Shown here: positions 44,970 to 54,523 of the stretch, one piece after another
Layout of the letters: every line of letters begins with the position of its first letter
Numbering within the stretch: position 1 is the stretch's first letter
DNA from: an uncultured Planctomycetaceae bacterium
Lineage (GTDB): Bacteria; Planctomycetota; Planctomycetia; Pirellulales; Thermoguttaceae
Assembly: GCA_946408825.1 (NCBI GenBank)
Contig: CAMJTU010000001.1
Span: 248,001-312,000 of the forward strand
Length of the DNA stretch: 64,000 nucleotides
Direction: 5' to 3'
Position numbers and translations under genes: made by a program
Notes under the pieces: model-generated
Database searches by the model: none
What the model saw: only the letters and a program-made list of their open reading frames with translations
Told to the model about the DNA's origin: nothing

Positions 44970-45053
44970 AGAGACGTCGCGACCACAAAACGTCGCGGCG
45001 TGGATTTTTATTCTTGGGCGGTCGACGCGCCCGCGACGATTATGGAGCTTTCG

Positions 45054-46772
45054 ATGAAGAAACGAGTCGCATATAAGAAAGAATCGGCGTTCTGCGCGAT
45101 TGGTCTTGCATTCTTGGTTCTTAACGTAATTGCGCCATTGGCGCATGGGTGGGAGTTAGTTCTTCCGCAATGGCAGGATTCGAGCGAGCGTAAGGCAGGG
45201 ACCCGGCAGACGATTAAGATCGGAGAAGAGAATTACGGGTTTGTGTGGATTCCCGCTGGAGAATTTGACATGGGAAGTCCGGAATCGGAAGTTCTGCGTC
45301 TCTCCGGCGAAAAACAAATCCACGTGAAACTGACGCGAGGGTTCTGGGCGTTAGAGACCGAAGTGACGCAGGCGCTCTATCAGGAGGTAACCGGGAGAAA
45401 CCCAAGTTATAACAACAATCCGGCGCTCCCCGTCGAATGCGTGACCTATAACGACGTCGTAAGCTTCTGCGAGGAACTTACGAAGCGTCTTCCCGCAGGA
45501 CTGACGGCGGATCTTCCGACAGAGGCGGAATGGGAATACGCATGTCGCGCCGGTTCGAAGACGACGTATAACTGGGGCGATAAGTCCGACCCAAATAGGG
45601 CGAACGTGGGCGAAAGTAAAAAAGGCGGCCTTACGCCGCCGGCGAGCTACCCTGCAAACGCTTGGGGACTCTACGACATGCACGGGAACGTCTCTGAATG
45701 GGTTAAGGATTGGCGCGCCGAAAGTTACGTCGACGAGTACGGTTCTGAAACGGTCGTCGATCCCAAAGGGCCGAAAGAGGGCGTGGATCGCGTGACTCGC
45801 GGCGGCAGTTGGGGCGTTTACGCGCTCGTCTGTCGCTCCGCCTACCGCTACTGGCGCGTCCCGGAAGACAGCGAAAACGACCTTGGCGCTCGAATCGTTC
45901 TGCGTCCACAGTCTGCGGAGAGTCCGACGGGAATTTCTCATGTCATTTTTATCGGCGTCGACGGCGGCGGAACGTTCTTTAGAGACGCCGATACGCCAAA
46001 TCTCGATAAAATTTTCGCAGACGGCGCCGTGACCTATTCTTGTTTGTGCGAAAATCCGACGATTAGCGCCGAAAACTGGGGGGCGATGCTCCACGGGGTC
46101 AAGCGCGAAATTCACGGACTCACGAACGGACTCGCTTATTCTACGCCCTATCCCGACGACAGTCCGTATCCGTCGGTTTTTCGCGTGATCCGCGAGAATA
46201 TGCCCGGCGCGAAACTGGCGTCGATCTGCAGCTGGAATCCCATTAATATCGGCGTTATCGAGAATGGAATCGGCGTTTTTAAAGACAAGGTTCCCGACGA
46301 CGACGCGGGGGTGACGGAAAAGGTCTGCGAGTATCTCGAAAAGAACCAGCCGACGCTGCTTTACGTTCACTACAACGAAGTTGACGGAGCGGGGCATGGA
46401 CAAGGTTTCGGCGGCAAAGAGCACCTTGCGAAACTCCATGCGACCGACGGGTATATCCAAAAGATATATGAAGCCGCGAAGAAAAACGGCATGCTTGACT
46501 CGACGCTCTTTATCGTTACGGCGGATCACGGAGGTCACGGCACGATGCACGGCGGATGGACCGACGAGGAAAAATACGTCATGTTCGCCGCGACGGGACC
46601 AAGTCTCGAAAAGGGCGAAATCGGCGAGATGGAGAATCGCGACATGGCGGCTGTCGTCCTCTATGCGCTTGGACTCGGCGACAAACAGCCCGAAACGTGG
46701 ACTTCGCGCGTTCCCTCCGGACTCTTTAAAGGCGTCGAAGCGAAAGAACGTCCTGTCGTCAGCGTCAAGTAA
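45054..46772 (+). CDS. Exported fusion: FGE-sulfatase-like domain plus alkaline-phosphatase-superfamily domain
   Basis: 572 residues. GGAG seven bases before the ATG at 45054. Signal peptide about 1-33 (AFCAIGLAFLVLNVIAPLAHG). Domain 1, about 50-285, is of the formylglycine-generating-enzyme type: FVWIPAGEFDMGSPESE, ETEVTQALYQEVTGRNPSY, LPTEAEWEYACRAGS, YDMHGNVSEWVKDW and RVTRGGSWGVYALVCRSAYR. The paired catalytic cysteines of true FGE are not both present (one Cys in the last motif), so it is probably a binding or structural homologue. Domain 2, about 295-555, is a phosphodiesterase/alkaline-phosphatase-like hydrolase: ISHVIFIGVDGGGTFF, NPTISAENWGAML, VHYNEVDGAGHGQG and LFIVTADHGGHGT with metal-binding Asp/His. 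Between two DUF1559 genes. Confidence 0.85.
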   Translation: MKKRVAYKKESAFCAIGLAFLVLNVIAPLAHGWELVLPQWQDSSERKAGTRQTIKIGEENYGFVWIPAGEFDMGSPESEVLRLSGEKQIHVKLTRGFWALETEVTQALYQEVTGRNPSYNNNPALPVECVTYNDVVSFCEELTKRLPAGLTADLPTEAEWEYACRAGSKTTYNWGDKSDPNRANVGESKKGGLTPPASYPANAWGLYDMHGNVSEWVKDWRAESYVDEYGSETVVDPKGPKEGVDRVTRGGSWGVYALVCRSAYRYWRVPEDSENDLGARIVLRPQSAESPTGISHVIFIGVDGGGTFFRDADTPNLDKIFADGAVTYSCLCENPTISAENWGAMLHGVKREIHGLTNGLAYSTPYPDDSPYPSVFRVIRENMPGAKLASICSWNPINIGVIENGIGVFKDKVPDDDAGVTEKVCEYLEKNQPTLLYVHYNEVDGAGHGQGFGGKEHLAKLHATDGYIQKIYEAAKKNGMLDSTLFIVTADHGGHGTMHGGWTDEEKYVMFAATGPSLEKGEIGEMENRDMAAVVLYALGLGDKQPETWTSRVPSGLFKGVEAKERPVVSVK

Positions 46773-46882
46773 TTTTTGTGGACGCCTTGAACACGCGCCG
46801 GCGCCGATCTAAAAGGACGGCGCCGACGAGCGCTTCTAATTTTTCTGGCTAGTTTGAATTTGTGTTTTAGCTTCTAAATCTT

Positions 46883-46916
46883 GGACGCCGGGCTATTCGC
46901 TAGGCGTCCTTTTTTC
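46883..46916 (+). terminator. Intrinsic terminator after the fusion gene
   Basis: Perfect 7-bp stem (46883-46889 with 46903-46909) and a run of T residues. Confidence 0.8.
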
Positions 46917-47012
46917 ATAATCGCTCGTTTCTGAGGCCCACAATCGTCTCTCATTCAACCGTTATTGGTTTATCTATATTTCTATATTTTCGATGTTTTC
47001 ATTCAATTTTTC

Positions 47013-47041
47013 TTGACCCCGATTCGAAAAGATTATACAAT
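47013..47041 (+). promoter_or_regulatory. Sigma-70 promoter of the second DUF1559 gene
   Basis: TTGACC (47013-47018), 17 bases, TACAAT (47036-47041), 80 bases before the ATG. Confidence 0.8.
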
Positions 47042-47120
47042 CCGATCACAGCGCTTATGAAATTTCTTCAATTGTGGACTTAACGGCAAACCAAACCCTT
47101 TTCAGTACGGAGTATTCGTT

Positions 47121-48164
47121 ATGAGAAATTCTTTCTGTCTTACGAGGCGGGACAGGGGCTTTACGCTCGTTGAACTCCTCGTCGTTATCGCCATTATCGG
47201 TATTCTGATCGGTCTTCTCCTTCCGGCGGTGCAGGCGGCTCGCGAGGCTGCGCGACGTATGCAATGCACCAACAACATGAAAAACCTTGCTCTTGCCATG
47301 CAGAACTATCATGACACGTACAAGTGTTTTCCGCCGGGATGCACGTTCTTTGACGCGTCCAACAGCGCGACGCCCCTCACCGGTTCGGGCAAAAGTTGCG
47401 AAGCGGGCGGCGTTTATCACGGCATGATGGGCTGGCCGGCCTTCATTCTTCCTTATGTCGAGGCGACCGCGCTCTATTCGCAGACGGATTTCACGAAGCG
47501 CGCCTACACGAACTACTGCGTCCATACCAACGGTTACGGGCACAGCACAGGTAGCCCGACCTGCGGCGACGAAGTGAACAAAGAAGTTGGTTCAAGCGCC
47601 CCTGACGTCTTCATTTGCCCGACGACGGCCAATACGATCGCGCCGAAGGGTTCTCAGAAAGACTACTGCGCGAACGCCGCCGCCGACCTTCCGGAACGTA
47701 CGAGTCACCTTAACGCCACGAACGGCAATATGTTCCGCGCTCGACATCTTGGGCTGTTTTGGGCGAACAGCGGCATGACCATGGCGGGTATTAAGGACGG
47801 CACGTCGCATACGTTCTTGCTCTTGGAACTTTCGAGCGTCACGCTCCCGGGCGCCAATAAGGAAAGTTATGCCGGAAACCCGTTCATCAGCGTCGGTCAC
47901 TGGTCTGACGGCTTCGGAATGGCTTACATCCACGGCAACGAATTCTATTATCCGAACTATCTAACGGCCAACGAAGACACGCGCGCGCCGCGTAGTCTCC
48001 ATCCGGGCGGTTTGAACGCCGTTATGGCGGACGCGTCCGTCCACTTTGTGAGCGAAACTTGCGATACGAACGTTTACGGCGCGACCTTCACGCGCGCCAA
48101 CGCCACGTATCCCGCCGGCACTCACACTGGCAATAAGGCGGGCGGCGGCGAGGCGCTCTTCTGA
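47121..48164 (+). CDS. DUF1559 protein with prepilin-type N-terminus (copy 2)
   Basis: 347 residues. Pseudopilin signal [20 protein letters not shown] and the same blocks as copy 1 ([79 protein letters not shown]). Most of the chain is alignable without gaps, so this is a recent duplicate. The variable parts lie around residues 190-215 and 265-285, where surface loops are likely. CGGAGTATTC upstream of the ATG. Confidence 0.93.
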   Translation: MRNSFCLTRRDRGFTLVELLVVIAIIGILIGLLLPAVQAAREAARRMQCTNNMKNLALAMQNYHDTYKCFPPGCTFFDASNSATPLTGSGKSCEAGGVYHGMMGWPAFILPYVEATALYSQTDFTKRAYTNYCVHTNGYGHSTGSPTCGDEVNKEVGSSAPDVFICPTTANTIAPKGSQKDYCANAAADLPERTSHLNATNGNMFRARHLGLFWANSGMTMAGIKDGTSHTFLLLELSSVTLPGANKESYAGNPFISVGHWSDGFGMAYIHGNEFYYPNYLTANEDTRAPRSLHPGGLNAVMADASVHFVSETCDTNVYGATFTRANATYPAGTHTGNKAGGGEALF

Positions 48165-48204
48165 TTTGACCTCGGCAATTGTCGTCAGTTTTTGAAATTC
48201 GACG

Positions 48205-48244
48205 CGGGACGGCGGTTTTTTTCGCTCGTCCCGTTGTTGTTTTC
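48205..48244 (+). terminator. Intrinsic terminator after DUF1559 copy 2
   Basis: Stem 48205-48211 with 48227-48233, extended across one mismatch, followed by TTGTTGTTTT. Confidence 0.75.
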
Positions 48245-48348
48245 CGCGATCATCAAATCGTTTTTTGATCGTCTCGTTTAACCGCCGCGATTTTTCTTCT
48301 TAACAGCGTCGTCGTCGACTTTTTTTGCGTTAAACAGCGGCGGAGTCG

Positions 48349-48377
48349 TTGAATCTCGACCCGACGTCGTGTAAGAT
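48349..48377 (+). promoter_or_regulatory. Promoter of the GH106-like gene
   Basis: TTGAAT (48349-48354), 17 bases, TAAGAT (48372-48377). Confidence 0.6.
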
Positions 48378-48491
48378 AAAGCGTCGTCCGACGTTTGGTT
48401 CTTCTTCGCGACGTTTTGCTTGCGTGTCGACGAACTAGACGACGATTTACCGCTTTACCCCTACGACGCCGTTTTTTATCGGAAACGAATT

Positions 48492-51400
48492 ATGAGCGCT
48501 CAGTCCGTTAAAGTTCGCGCCTTTCTTTGGAGCGCGTTTCTCTTTTTGTTCTTCCTTTCTTCGCCGATGACCGCGACGGCGCAGGAAAGCCCCGTCTCTT
48601 TCCCGGAGCGGCCCGAACCGGGGTTGCGCGAGGGGTTTGCGAATCCGCCTTCAGGTTATGGCGAGGTTCCCTTCTGGTGGTGGACGGGCGAAGAGCTCGA
48701 CGTCGAGCGACTGAACTGGCAGCTCGACGAGCTTAAGAAAAAGGGGATTTCCGGGGTTCAGGTGAATTACGCGCACCAAGACGTGAGGAACGAAGTTCAG
48801 CCGAACTGGCTGACCTTTCCGAACGAGCCGGAAGTTTTTACCGACGAATGGTTTGCCATCTTTAATCGGGTTCGCATGCATTGCCGCGAACTCGGGATGG
48901 GAATCGGGGTTAGCGGGTATACGCTCGACTGGCAGAATTCGCCGGGCAATCTCTTTGATCGTCTAATTTACAGCGATAAAGAACTCCAAAGTCGGACGAT
49001 TTACGTCGCGCGGCGTCTAGACGTGAAGAAGGGCGAAAAGTTTTCCGTCGTCGTTGAACGCGCGCCCGAACTTCTTGACGAATCGCAGAGCGACGATCTT
49101 ATCGGGATCGCGGCGTATCGCGTCGGCGATTTCAACGACGTTCGTTTTCTCGGCGCGGACGCCAAGGCGCTCGCGTCTTCCTCCGACGTCGCTGAAAACG
49201 ACTCTCAGGTTTGGGTTTACCGCGCGAAACGCGTTCCTCACACGCTCAATCCGCTTCATCCGGACTGCGGAAAGCGTGTTGTCGAGCGTTTTTTCCAGCC
49301 GTTTGAGGATCGCGTCGTTAAAGGAACCGACGAAACGTCGACTCTCGGGCTGGAATACTTCTTCCAAGACGAGTTGCAACTTGGCACGGGCGAATTAGTT
49401 TGGAACGACGATCTTCCGCAAGAATTTGAAACGCGAAAAGGGTATCCCCTTTGGAAGGCGTTACCCGCGATGTTAGACGCCGACAGCGGCGATCTCACTG
49501 AAAAATATCGGCTCGATTTCATGGACGTTCGCGTTCGGCTCGCCGAAGAGCGTTATTTCATTCCGATTTTCAACTGGAACGCGCGGCGCGGGCGTATTTA
49601 CGCGTGCGATCCGGGAAGTCGCGGGCGGAACCCGAGCGAATTTTGCGATTATTTCAGCGCGATCCGTTGGTACACCGCGCCGGGACACGACACTCCCGGC
49701 GGTCACGCCGACTTCATTAAGAACAAGGTTTCGTCTTCTATCGCGCACTTTTACAACCGTCCCCGAGTTTGGCTTGAGGGATATCACAGTTTCGGCTGGG
49801 GCGCGACTCCCGAGCGACTTCTGTTTGCCACGAACGAGAATTTCCTCTTTGGCGCGAACCTCCTTAACCTTCACGGACTCTATTACACGACCTACGGAGG
49901 TTATTGGGAATGGGCTCCGCCGTGTTATCATTTTCGCCAGCCGTACTGGGAAACGTTCGGATCGTTCCTGAAGTATTTTGAACGGCTCTCCTTCGCGCTC
50001 ACGCGCGGGGTCGAGCAGCCGGAGTTCGTCGTACTCTATCCGGTTTCGGCGTATCAGTCGCGTCTTGGCGGGGCGCGCGCCTGCGACGTCGCGTTTAACG
50101 CGGCGCAACGGATCTTCCAGGCGGGGCACGACGTCCTCTTCATCGACGACGATTCCGTCGCGCGCGCCGAGATCGTCGACGGACGTCTTTCGGTCGCGGG
50201 CGCGAGCCATCGCGTTTTCGTTCTTCCGTCGATTCGCGGAATTCGACAGAAGACGCTTCAAAAGGCTTATGAACTCTATAAATCGGGGGGCGTCGTGATT
50301 GTTCTCGACGCGTTGCCGGAAGCGACGGACGGAGACGGACGTCGCGACGAAACGCTCAAACGCGTTATAGACGAAATGTTTGCCGGAGGAGGGAAACCTG
50401 AATCGCTCGTTCGCAACGACTTCGGCGGCGCCGCCGCGTTCTTCTCGACGCGACCGAGCGACGGCGTCAACGCCGACGTCGGCGACAAGACCGGTTCGAA
50501 GGGCGCCGTTTCGAAACTGCGCCGTTATCCCGGCGGTTTCGAAGGACATTGGGTTTGGTCGCCAAATTTAGAGCGCGACGTTCGCTTCAAATGGGTTGCG
50601 ACGGGACTTTCCGACGAGTCTAAGGAGTTCGACGCGCTCTTCTTCTGCGACAACGCGGGCTCTGCGTACGTCAACGGGCGCGCGATATGCGCGGGCGCTG
50701 ACTATAGCTCCGGATGGCGCGGGAAGATCGCGCTGCGCAACGGCGACGTCGTCGTACTCGACGGTCACGACGACGACCAGCCACGCCGCGGTTCCGCCGG
50801 ACTTTTCTTCGCGCTTGTCGCGGACGGCAAGACGGTCGCGACGGCTGAGGACTTCCGCTGCGAACCGGGGCGCTCCGACGACGCGTGGCGAAAGACTCGC
50901 GACGGCGTCGACAAACTCGCCGCGGTCGACGTCGGAAACGTTCACGTTCTGCATCGCACCGGCGTGAATTCGGAACTAGGGGGCGCCGCTCCGGCTCCTT
51001 CCGGCGACGATCAACTCATGTGGACGCGCTTTGACGCGTTCCTGAAGGAATTTCCGCTTGACGCGTTCGACGCGGAGACGGGCGCGCCGTGCTCGGTTAT
51101 GAAACGCGCGACGCCCGAAGCGGACGTTTTCTTCGTCATGAAAGGTAAGAAAAACGCGGCGCTGACGTTCCGCGCGGCGGGACGCGCCGAACTTTACAAC
51201 GCGTGGGACGGAACGAGCCGCGAGATCGGCGCGACGATTAACGATTCCGAAAACGGTCAAACGACGACGATTCGTTGGCCTTACGCCGAAGATCAGGCGG
51301 GATTGGTCGTTTTCTGGCGCGATGAAAAGCCGAGTCGTCCTCTTGAACCGTCGCCGACGACGTCGAAATCCGCTTTTAAACTTCCGCTCGACGGCGAATG

Positions 51401-52982
51401 GCGTTTTAAGCTCATGCCGACGCTCGACAACCGTTGGGGCGATTTCCGACTTCCGGCGCGTCAAGACTTGATTGGCGCCGAAGCGCAGCGCTTTGACGTC
51501 GCCGTCGAGGGGCGTGAAACGGCGAAGAACGCGCTCAACGACTTCGGACCGAAATATCTGGTTCTCGGTCCCTTCCCGAAAGACGCGGATTTCGCCGCGA
51601 TCGAACAACGGCTCGCCGACGTCAAGGAAGTCGTCCCGAATTCGACGATCAACGTCGACGGGACCGAGCGTCGCTGGAACGTCGGCTCCTTCTCTTGGCG
51701 CTGGGGCGTCGAAGGAAACCCCGGACGCGAAGGGTATCACGGTCTCAAAGAACGAATCGACTCGCGGTTCATCGCGCTTGGCAAACTGACCGGCGGCTTC
51801 AATGAGAAAATCTACGCGCCCGAAGAATCCGGCTCCGTCTATTACGTTTGGACGACGGTTCCCGCAGGTTTCGCGGACGCGTCTTCGTCGGCTGGCGAGG
51901 GAATCGTCGACGTTTACGTCGGCGGCGGCGCGCCCGAGGCTCTCTGGGTTGGCGGGCGTCGCGTCGATTTTGAAAAAGACGTTAGAATCGTTTCGACTCC
52001 GGGTTCGTATTCTCCGGTTCTGATGCGATACGATTCCGTCGGACGCCGCGCGTGCGTCTTTATTGAACGCGACGGAGCGGCGGAAAAGGGCGTTTCAAAA
52101 TTGATTGAAGCGAGCGGACTCGACGACGGCGCGTACAACGGTCTGTCGACGGGACTTCGCGAGGAGACTCCGGAGTTTGTCGTCGTTCCCGAAAAGCGCA
52201 CACCTCTTGCGACCGTGTGGTTCGATACGCCGGGCGTCCTCGATTACGACGTTTACGGCGGGACGGACGTCGCGCCGCGACGACTCGGGTTCGTCGCGCC
52301 TCCGGGACTTTTTGCGTTAATGATTCCAACGCGCGGCGAGTACAAAGCGCTTTATATCGACGGAAAAGAAACGGAAACGGCGCGAGCGTCCAAAACTAAT
52401 ATCGACGGTTTTACATACTGGCGCGGGCTTCAACGGAACGAAAGATTTAAACACGGCGCTCCCGAAGGACTCAGGGCTCTTTCCGACGCGCCTCTTTCGC
52501 CGGTTGTTGTTAGACTCGCCGCGCCCCTTGAGCGCGCGACGTTTGTCGAGGTTGAAATCGCGCCGATTCCCGGCGTTTACGACGCGGCGCTCTGCACGGA
52601 ACCGATCCGTTTGTTCTGCATAGAAGGGACGACGACGCTTGGCGATTGGAACAAACAAGGCGTTTTAGTCAACTATTCCGGCGGCGCGCGTTATACGAAG
52701 CGTTTCGATTGGACGCAAAAACTTGAAGACGGCGAGCGCGTCGTCCTTGACCTTGGTTCCGTGAGCGCGAGCTGTCGCGTCTGGCTCAACGGACGGCAGA
52801 TCGGCGATCTACCGACTCCTCCGTGGACGATCGATCTGACGGACGCGATCGTCGACGGGGAGAATACGCTTGAGATCGATGTCTACAACACGGCGGCGAA
52901 TTTTTACCACAATATCCCGACGAACTACGGGGCGAATCCTCCGTCGGGACTTATGGGGCCGGTAGAGCTGCGCGTCGAATAG
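48492..52982 (+). CDS. Very large exported glycoside hydrolase, GH106 (alpha-L-rhamnosidase)-like
   Basis: 1496 residues from the ATG at 48492, which opens a signal peptide (VRAFLWSAFLFLFFLSSP, then MTATA-QES). The first 600 residues match the GH106/rhamnosidase-type plan: FANPPSGYGEVPFWWWTGEE, LDELKKKGISGVQVNYAHQD, a TIM-barrel core with EYFFQDELQLG (acidic residues near the expected active site), RVWLEGYHSFGWGATPERLL and NLHGLYYTTYGGYWEWAPPC. Middle and C-terminal parts are beta-sandwich-like; the end (RVWLNGRQIGDLPTPPWTID, GENTLEIDVYNTAANF) resembles the galactose-binding domain of GH2 enzymes. Probably removes rhamnose from plant or algal polysaccharides. Length exceeds typical members. 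Confidence 0.82.
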   Translation: MSAQSVKVRAFLWSAFLFLFFLSSPMTATAQESPVSFPERPEPGLREGFANPPSGYGEVPFWWWTGEELDVERLNWQLDELKKKGISGVQVNYAHQDVRNEVQPNWLTFPNEPEVFTDEWFAIFNRVRMHCRELGMGIGVSGYTLDWQNSPGNLFDRLIYSDKELQSRTIYVARRLDVKKGEKFSVVVERAPELLDESQSDDLIGIAAYRVGDFNDVRFLGADAKALASSSDVAENDSQVWVYRAKRVPHTLNPLHPDCGKRVVERFFQPFEDRVVKGTDETSTLGLEYFFQDELQLGTGELVWNDDLPQEFETRKGYPLWKALPAMLDADSGDLTEKYRLDFMDVRVRLAEERYFIPIFNWNARRGRIYACDPGSRGRNPSEFCDYFSAIRWYTAPGHDTPGGHADFIKNKVSSSIAHFYNRPRVWLEGYHSFGWGATPERLLFATNENFLFGANLLNLHGLYYTTYGGYWEWAPPCYHFRQPYWETFGSFLKYFERLSFALTRGVEQPEFVVLYPVSAYQSRLGGARACDVAFNAAQRIFQAGHDVLFIDDDSVARAEIVDGRLSVAGASHRVFVLPSIRGIRQKTLQKAYELYKSGGVVIVLDALPEATDGDGRRDETLKRVIDEMFAGGGKPESLVRNDFGGAAAFFSTRPSDGVNADVGDKTGSKGAVSKLRRYPGGFEGHWVWSPNLERDVRFKWVATGLSDESKEFDALFFCDNAGSAYVNGRAICAGADYSSGWRGKIALRNGDVVVLDGHDDDQPRRGSAGLFFALVADGKTVATAEDFRCEPGRSDDAWRKTRDGVDKLAAVDVGNVHVLHRTGVNSELGGAAPAPSGDDQLMWTRFDAFLKEFPLDAFDAETGAPCSVMKRATPEADVFFVMKGKKNAALTFRAAGRAELYNAWDGTSREIGATINDSENGQTTTIRWPYAEDQAGLVVFWRDEKPSRPLEPSPTTSKSAFKLPLDGEWRFKLMPTLDNRWGDFRLPARQDLIGAEAQRFDVAVEGRETAKNALNDFGPKYLVLGPFPKDADFAAIEQRLADVKEVVPNSTINVDGTERRWNVGSFSWRWGVEGNPGREGYHGLKERIDSRFIALGKLTGGFNEKIYAPEESGSVYYVWTTVPAGFADASSSAGEGIVDVYVGGGAPEALWVGGRRVDFEKDVRIVSTPGSYSPVLMRYDSVGRRACVFIERDGAAEKGVSKLIEASGLDDGAYNGLSTGLREETPEFVVVPEKRTPLATVWFDTPGVLDYDVYGGTDVAPRRLGFVAPPGLFALMIPTRGEYKALYIDGKETETARASKTNIDGFTYWRGLQRNERFKHGAPEGLRALSDAPLSPVVVRLAAPLERATFVEVEIAPIPGVYDAALCTEPIRLFCIEGTTTLGDWNKQGVLVNYSGGARYTKRFDWTQKLEDGERVVLDLGSVSASCRVWLNGRQIGDLPTPPWTIDLTDAIVDGENTLEIDVYNTAANFYHNIPTNYGANPPSGLMGPVELRVE

Positions 52983-53062
52983 CGTCTCGTCGCGCGTTTT
53001 CGAAATTCGCAGCCGTTGGCGTGAGTTTGCGCGCGAATGTCGCGGTTGGGCGTTTCCAAGTC

Positions 53063-53090
53063 TTGTCTAACGCGCTTTTACCGATACAAT
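53063..53090 (+). promoter_or_regulatory. Promoter of prfB
   Basis: TTGTCT (53063-53068), 16 bases, TACAAT (53085-53090), 84 bases upstream of the ATG. Confidence 0.7.
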
Positions 53091-53174
53091 AGGGATCGGG
53101 ATTTATGGGGGATCGGCGACGTTCTAACGCGTCGTCGATCCTTAACGTTTGTCAAGTAGGAGTCTAGACGTCCT

Positions 53175-54278
53175 ATGCCGGTAGAAAATGAACAGATTGC
53201 CCGCGCGCAGCAGATTCGCAACGGCCTTGATCAACTTAAAGCCTCTCTCGATTACGACGAAAAAAAGAAGGAAATCGGCGAGATAGAAGAGCAGATGACG
53301 GCGCCTGGATTTTGGGACGACCAAGAGAAGGCGCAGGTTGTCGTTAGTCGTATCAAGGCGCTTAAGGCGCTCGTCAAGCCGATGGACGAGATTATTAAGG
53401 AACTTGACGAGCTCGACGTTTTCTTTGAACTCGGTCAAGAGGACGAAGAGACCGCCGCGGAGATTCCCGCGAAGCTCGCGGAGGTCGAGAAAACGCTTCA
53501 GAATCTCCAGACGGCCGCGCTTCTCAACGGTCCTTTCGACGCGAACGACGCGATTCTCACAATCAACGCTCGCGACGGCGGCACGGACGCGAACGACTGG
53601 GCGGAGATGCTCCTGCGCATGTACATGCTTTGGGCGCAGGCGAACGGCTATACGTGCGAAATTCTCGACCGCCAAGACAACGAAGAGGCGGGAATCAACA
53701 GCGCGTCGGTCATGATTCGCGGTCCGATGGCGTACGGATACCTCAAGGGAGAGATCGGAACGCACCGCCTTGTTCGCATTAGCCCCTTTAACTCGGAAGG
53801 CAAACGCCAGACGAGCTTTGCGGCGGTCGACGTGAACCCGGATATCGACGATTCGATCTCGGTCGATATCAAGCCGGAGGACGTGCGCGAAGACGTCTTT
53901 CGTTCGAGCGGCGCGGGCGGTCAGCATGTCAATAAGACGTCGAGCGCGATTCGTTTGACGCATATTCCGACGAATACGGTCGTTCAGTGTCAGAACGAAC
54001 GCAGTCAGCACAAGAACCGCGCGACGGCGTGGAAGATGCTACGCGCCCGTCTTCTTCAACGCGAGGAAGAAAAGCGCGAACAACAAATGTCTGAGAAATA
54101 CAAGAACTTAGCGAAGGTTGGTTTCGGATCGCAGATTCGCAATTACTTCCTTCACCCTGATCAGCGTGTCAAGGATTCTCGAACGGGGTATTCCGTCGGC
54201 AATTTCCATGAGGTTCTCGACGGCGGCGTCCAGCCCTTCATGGAAGAATACCTCCGCTGGCGCGTTAAGACCGACTAA
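53175..54278 (+). CDS. prfB: Peptide chain release factor 2
   Basis: 367 residues in one uninterrupted frame. Recognises UGA and UAA. Stop-codon reading loop RISPFNS (SPF tripeptide of RF2) and catalytic GGQ at residues 248-250 in SGAGGQHVNK. At the place where E. coli needs a +1 frameshift (LDYD), the codons CTC-GAT-TAC run straight on, so autoregulatory frameshifting is absent. The weakly spaced GGAG lies 13 bases before the ATG. Confidence 0.96.
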   Translation: MPVENEQIARAQQIRNGLDQLKASLDYDEKKKEIGEIEEQMTAPGFWDDQEKAQVVVSRIKALKALVKPMDEIIKELDELDVFFELGQEDEETAAEIPAKLAEVEKTLQNLQTAALLNGPFDANDAILTINARDGGTDANDWAEMLLRMYMLWAQANGYTCEILDRQDNEEAGINSASVMIRGPMAYGYLKGEIGTHRLVRISPFNSEGKRQTSFAAVDVNPDIDDSISVDIKPEDVREDVFRSSGAGGQHVNKTSSAIRLTHIPTNTVVQCQNERSQHKNRATAWKMLRARLLQREEEKREQQMSEKYKNLAKVGFGSQIRNYFLHPDQRVKDSRTGYSVGNFHEVLDGGVQPFMEEYLRWRVKTD

Positions 54279-54474
54279 GACGTCGGCGTTCGGAGAGTAT
54301 TCAGGGGAAAGGCAAGTCTAAGACGAAGCGAACCTCGCTGGCGACGACGCTCGACGTTAAAACGCGAGTCGAGACGTTTTAAATCTCATGAAATCGCTTA
54401 AAATGGACGCTGAATAAGTCCTGACCACGACGTGCGTTCCGGTTAAAATCAGAGCGACGTCGCTCGAAACGTTC

Positions 54475-54523
54475 GACGGACGTCTCGTTTCCGAGTTATC
54501 TCGAGACGTTCCGTCTGTTTTTT
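54475..54523 (+). terminator. Terminator just before the next gene
   Basis: 12-13-bp interrupted stem (GACGGA/CGTCTCG at 54475-54487 with CGAGACG at 54502-54508 and CCGTC at 54511-54515) followed by TGTTTTTT. It ends only 19 bases before the next start codon, so it may be the prfB terminator or an attenuator. Confidence 0.6.

Larger units (their letters stand above)
44740..45053. other. Intergenic: terminator and promoter
   Basis: 314 bases holding the terminator of the first DUF1559 gene (44781-44820) and a promoter for the next gene (44941-44969). Nothing else is seen. Confidence 0.6.
46773..47120. other. Intergenic: terminator and promoter
   Basis: 348 bases with a terminator (46883-46916), an A/T-rich stretch (46965-47012) and the promoter of the second DUF1559 gene. 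A second GC-rich inverted repeat (GGCGCCG around 46801 and 46825) lies just after the stop codon. Confidence 0.6.
48165..48491. other. Intergenic: terminator and promoter
   Basis: 327 bases with the DUF1559 terminator (48205-48244) and the promoter of the large hydrolase gene (48349-48377). No gene seen. Confidence 0.6.

Noticed and set aside
53240..53260. Programmed frameshift in prfB
   Set aside because: The codons at the usual site are continuous (CTC-GAT-TAC) with no UGA.
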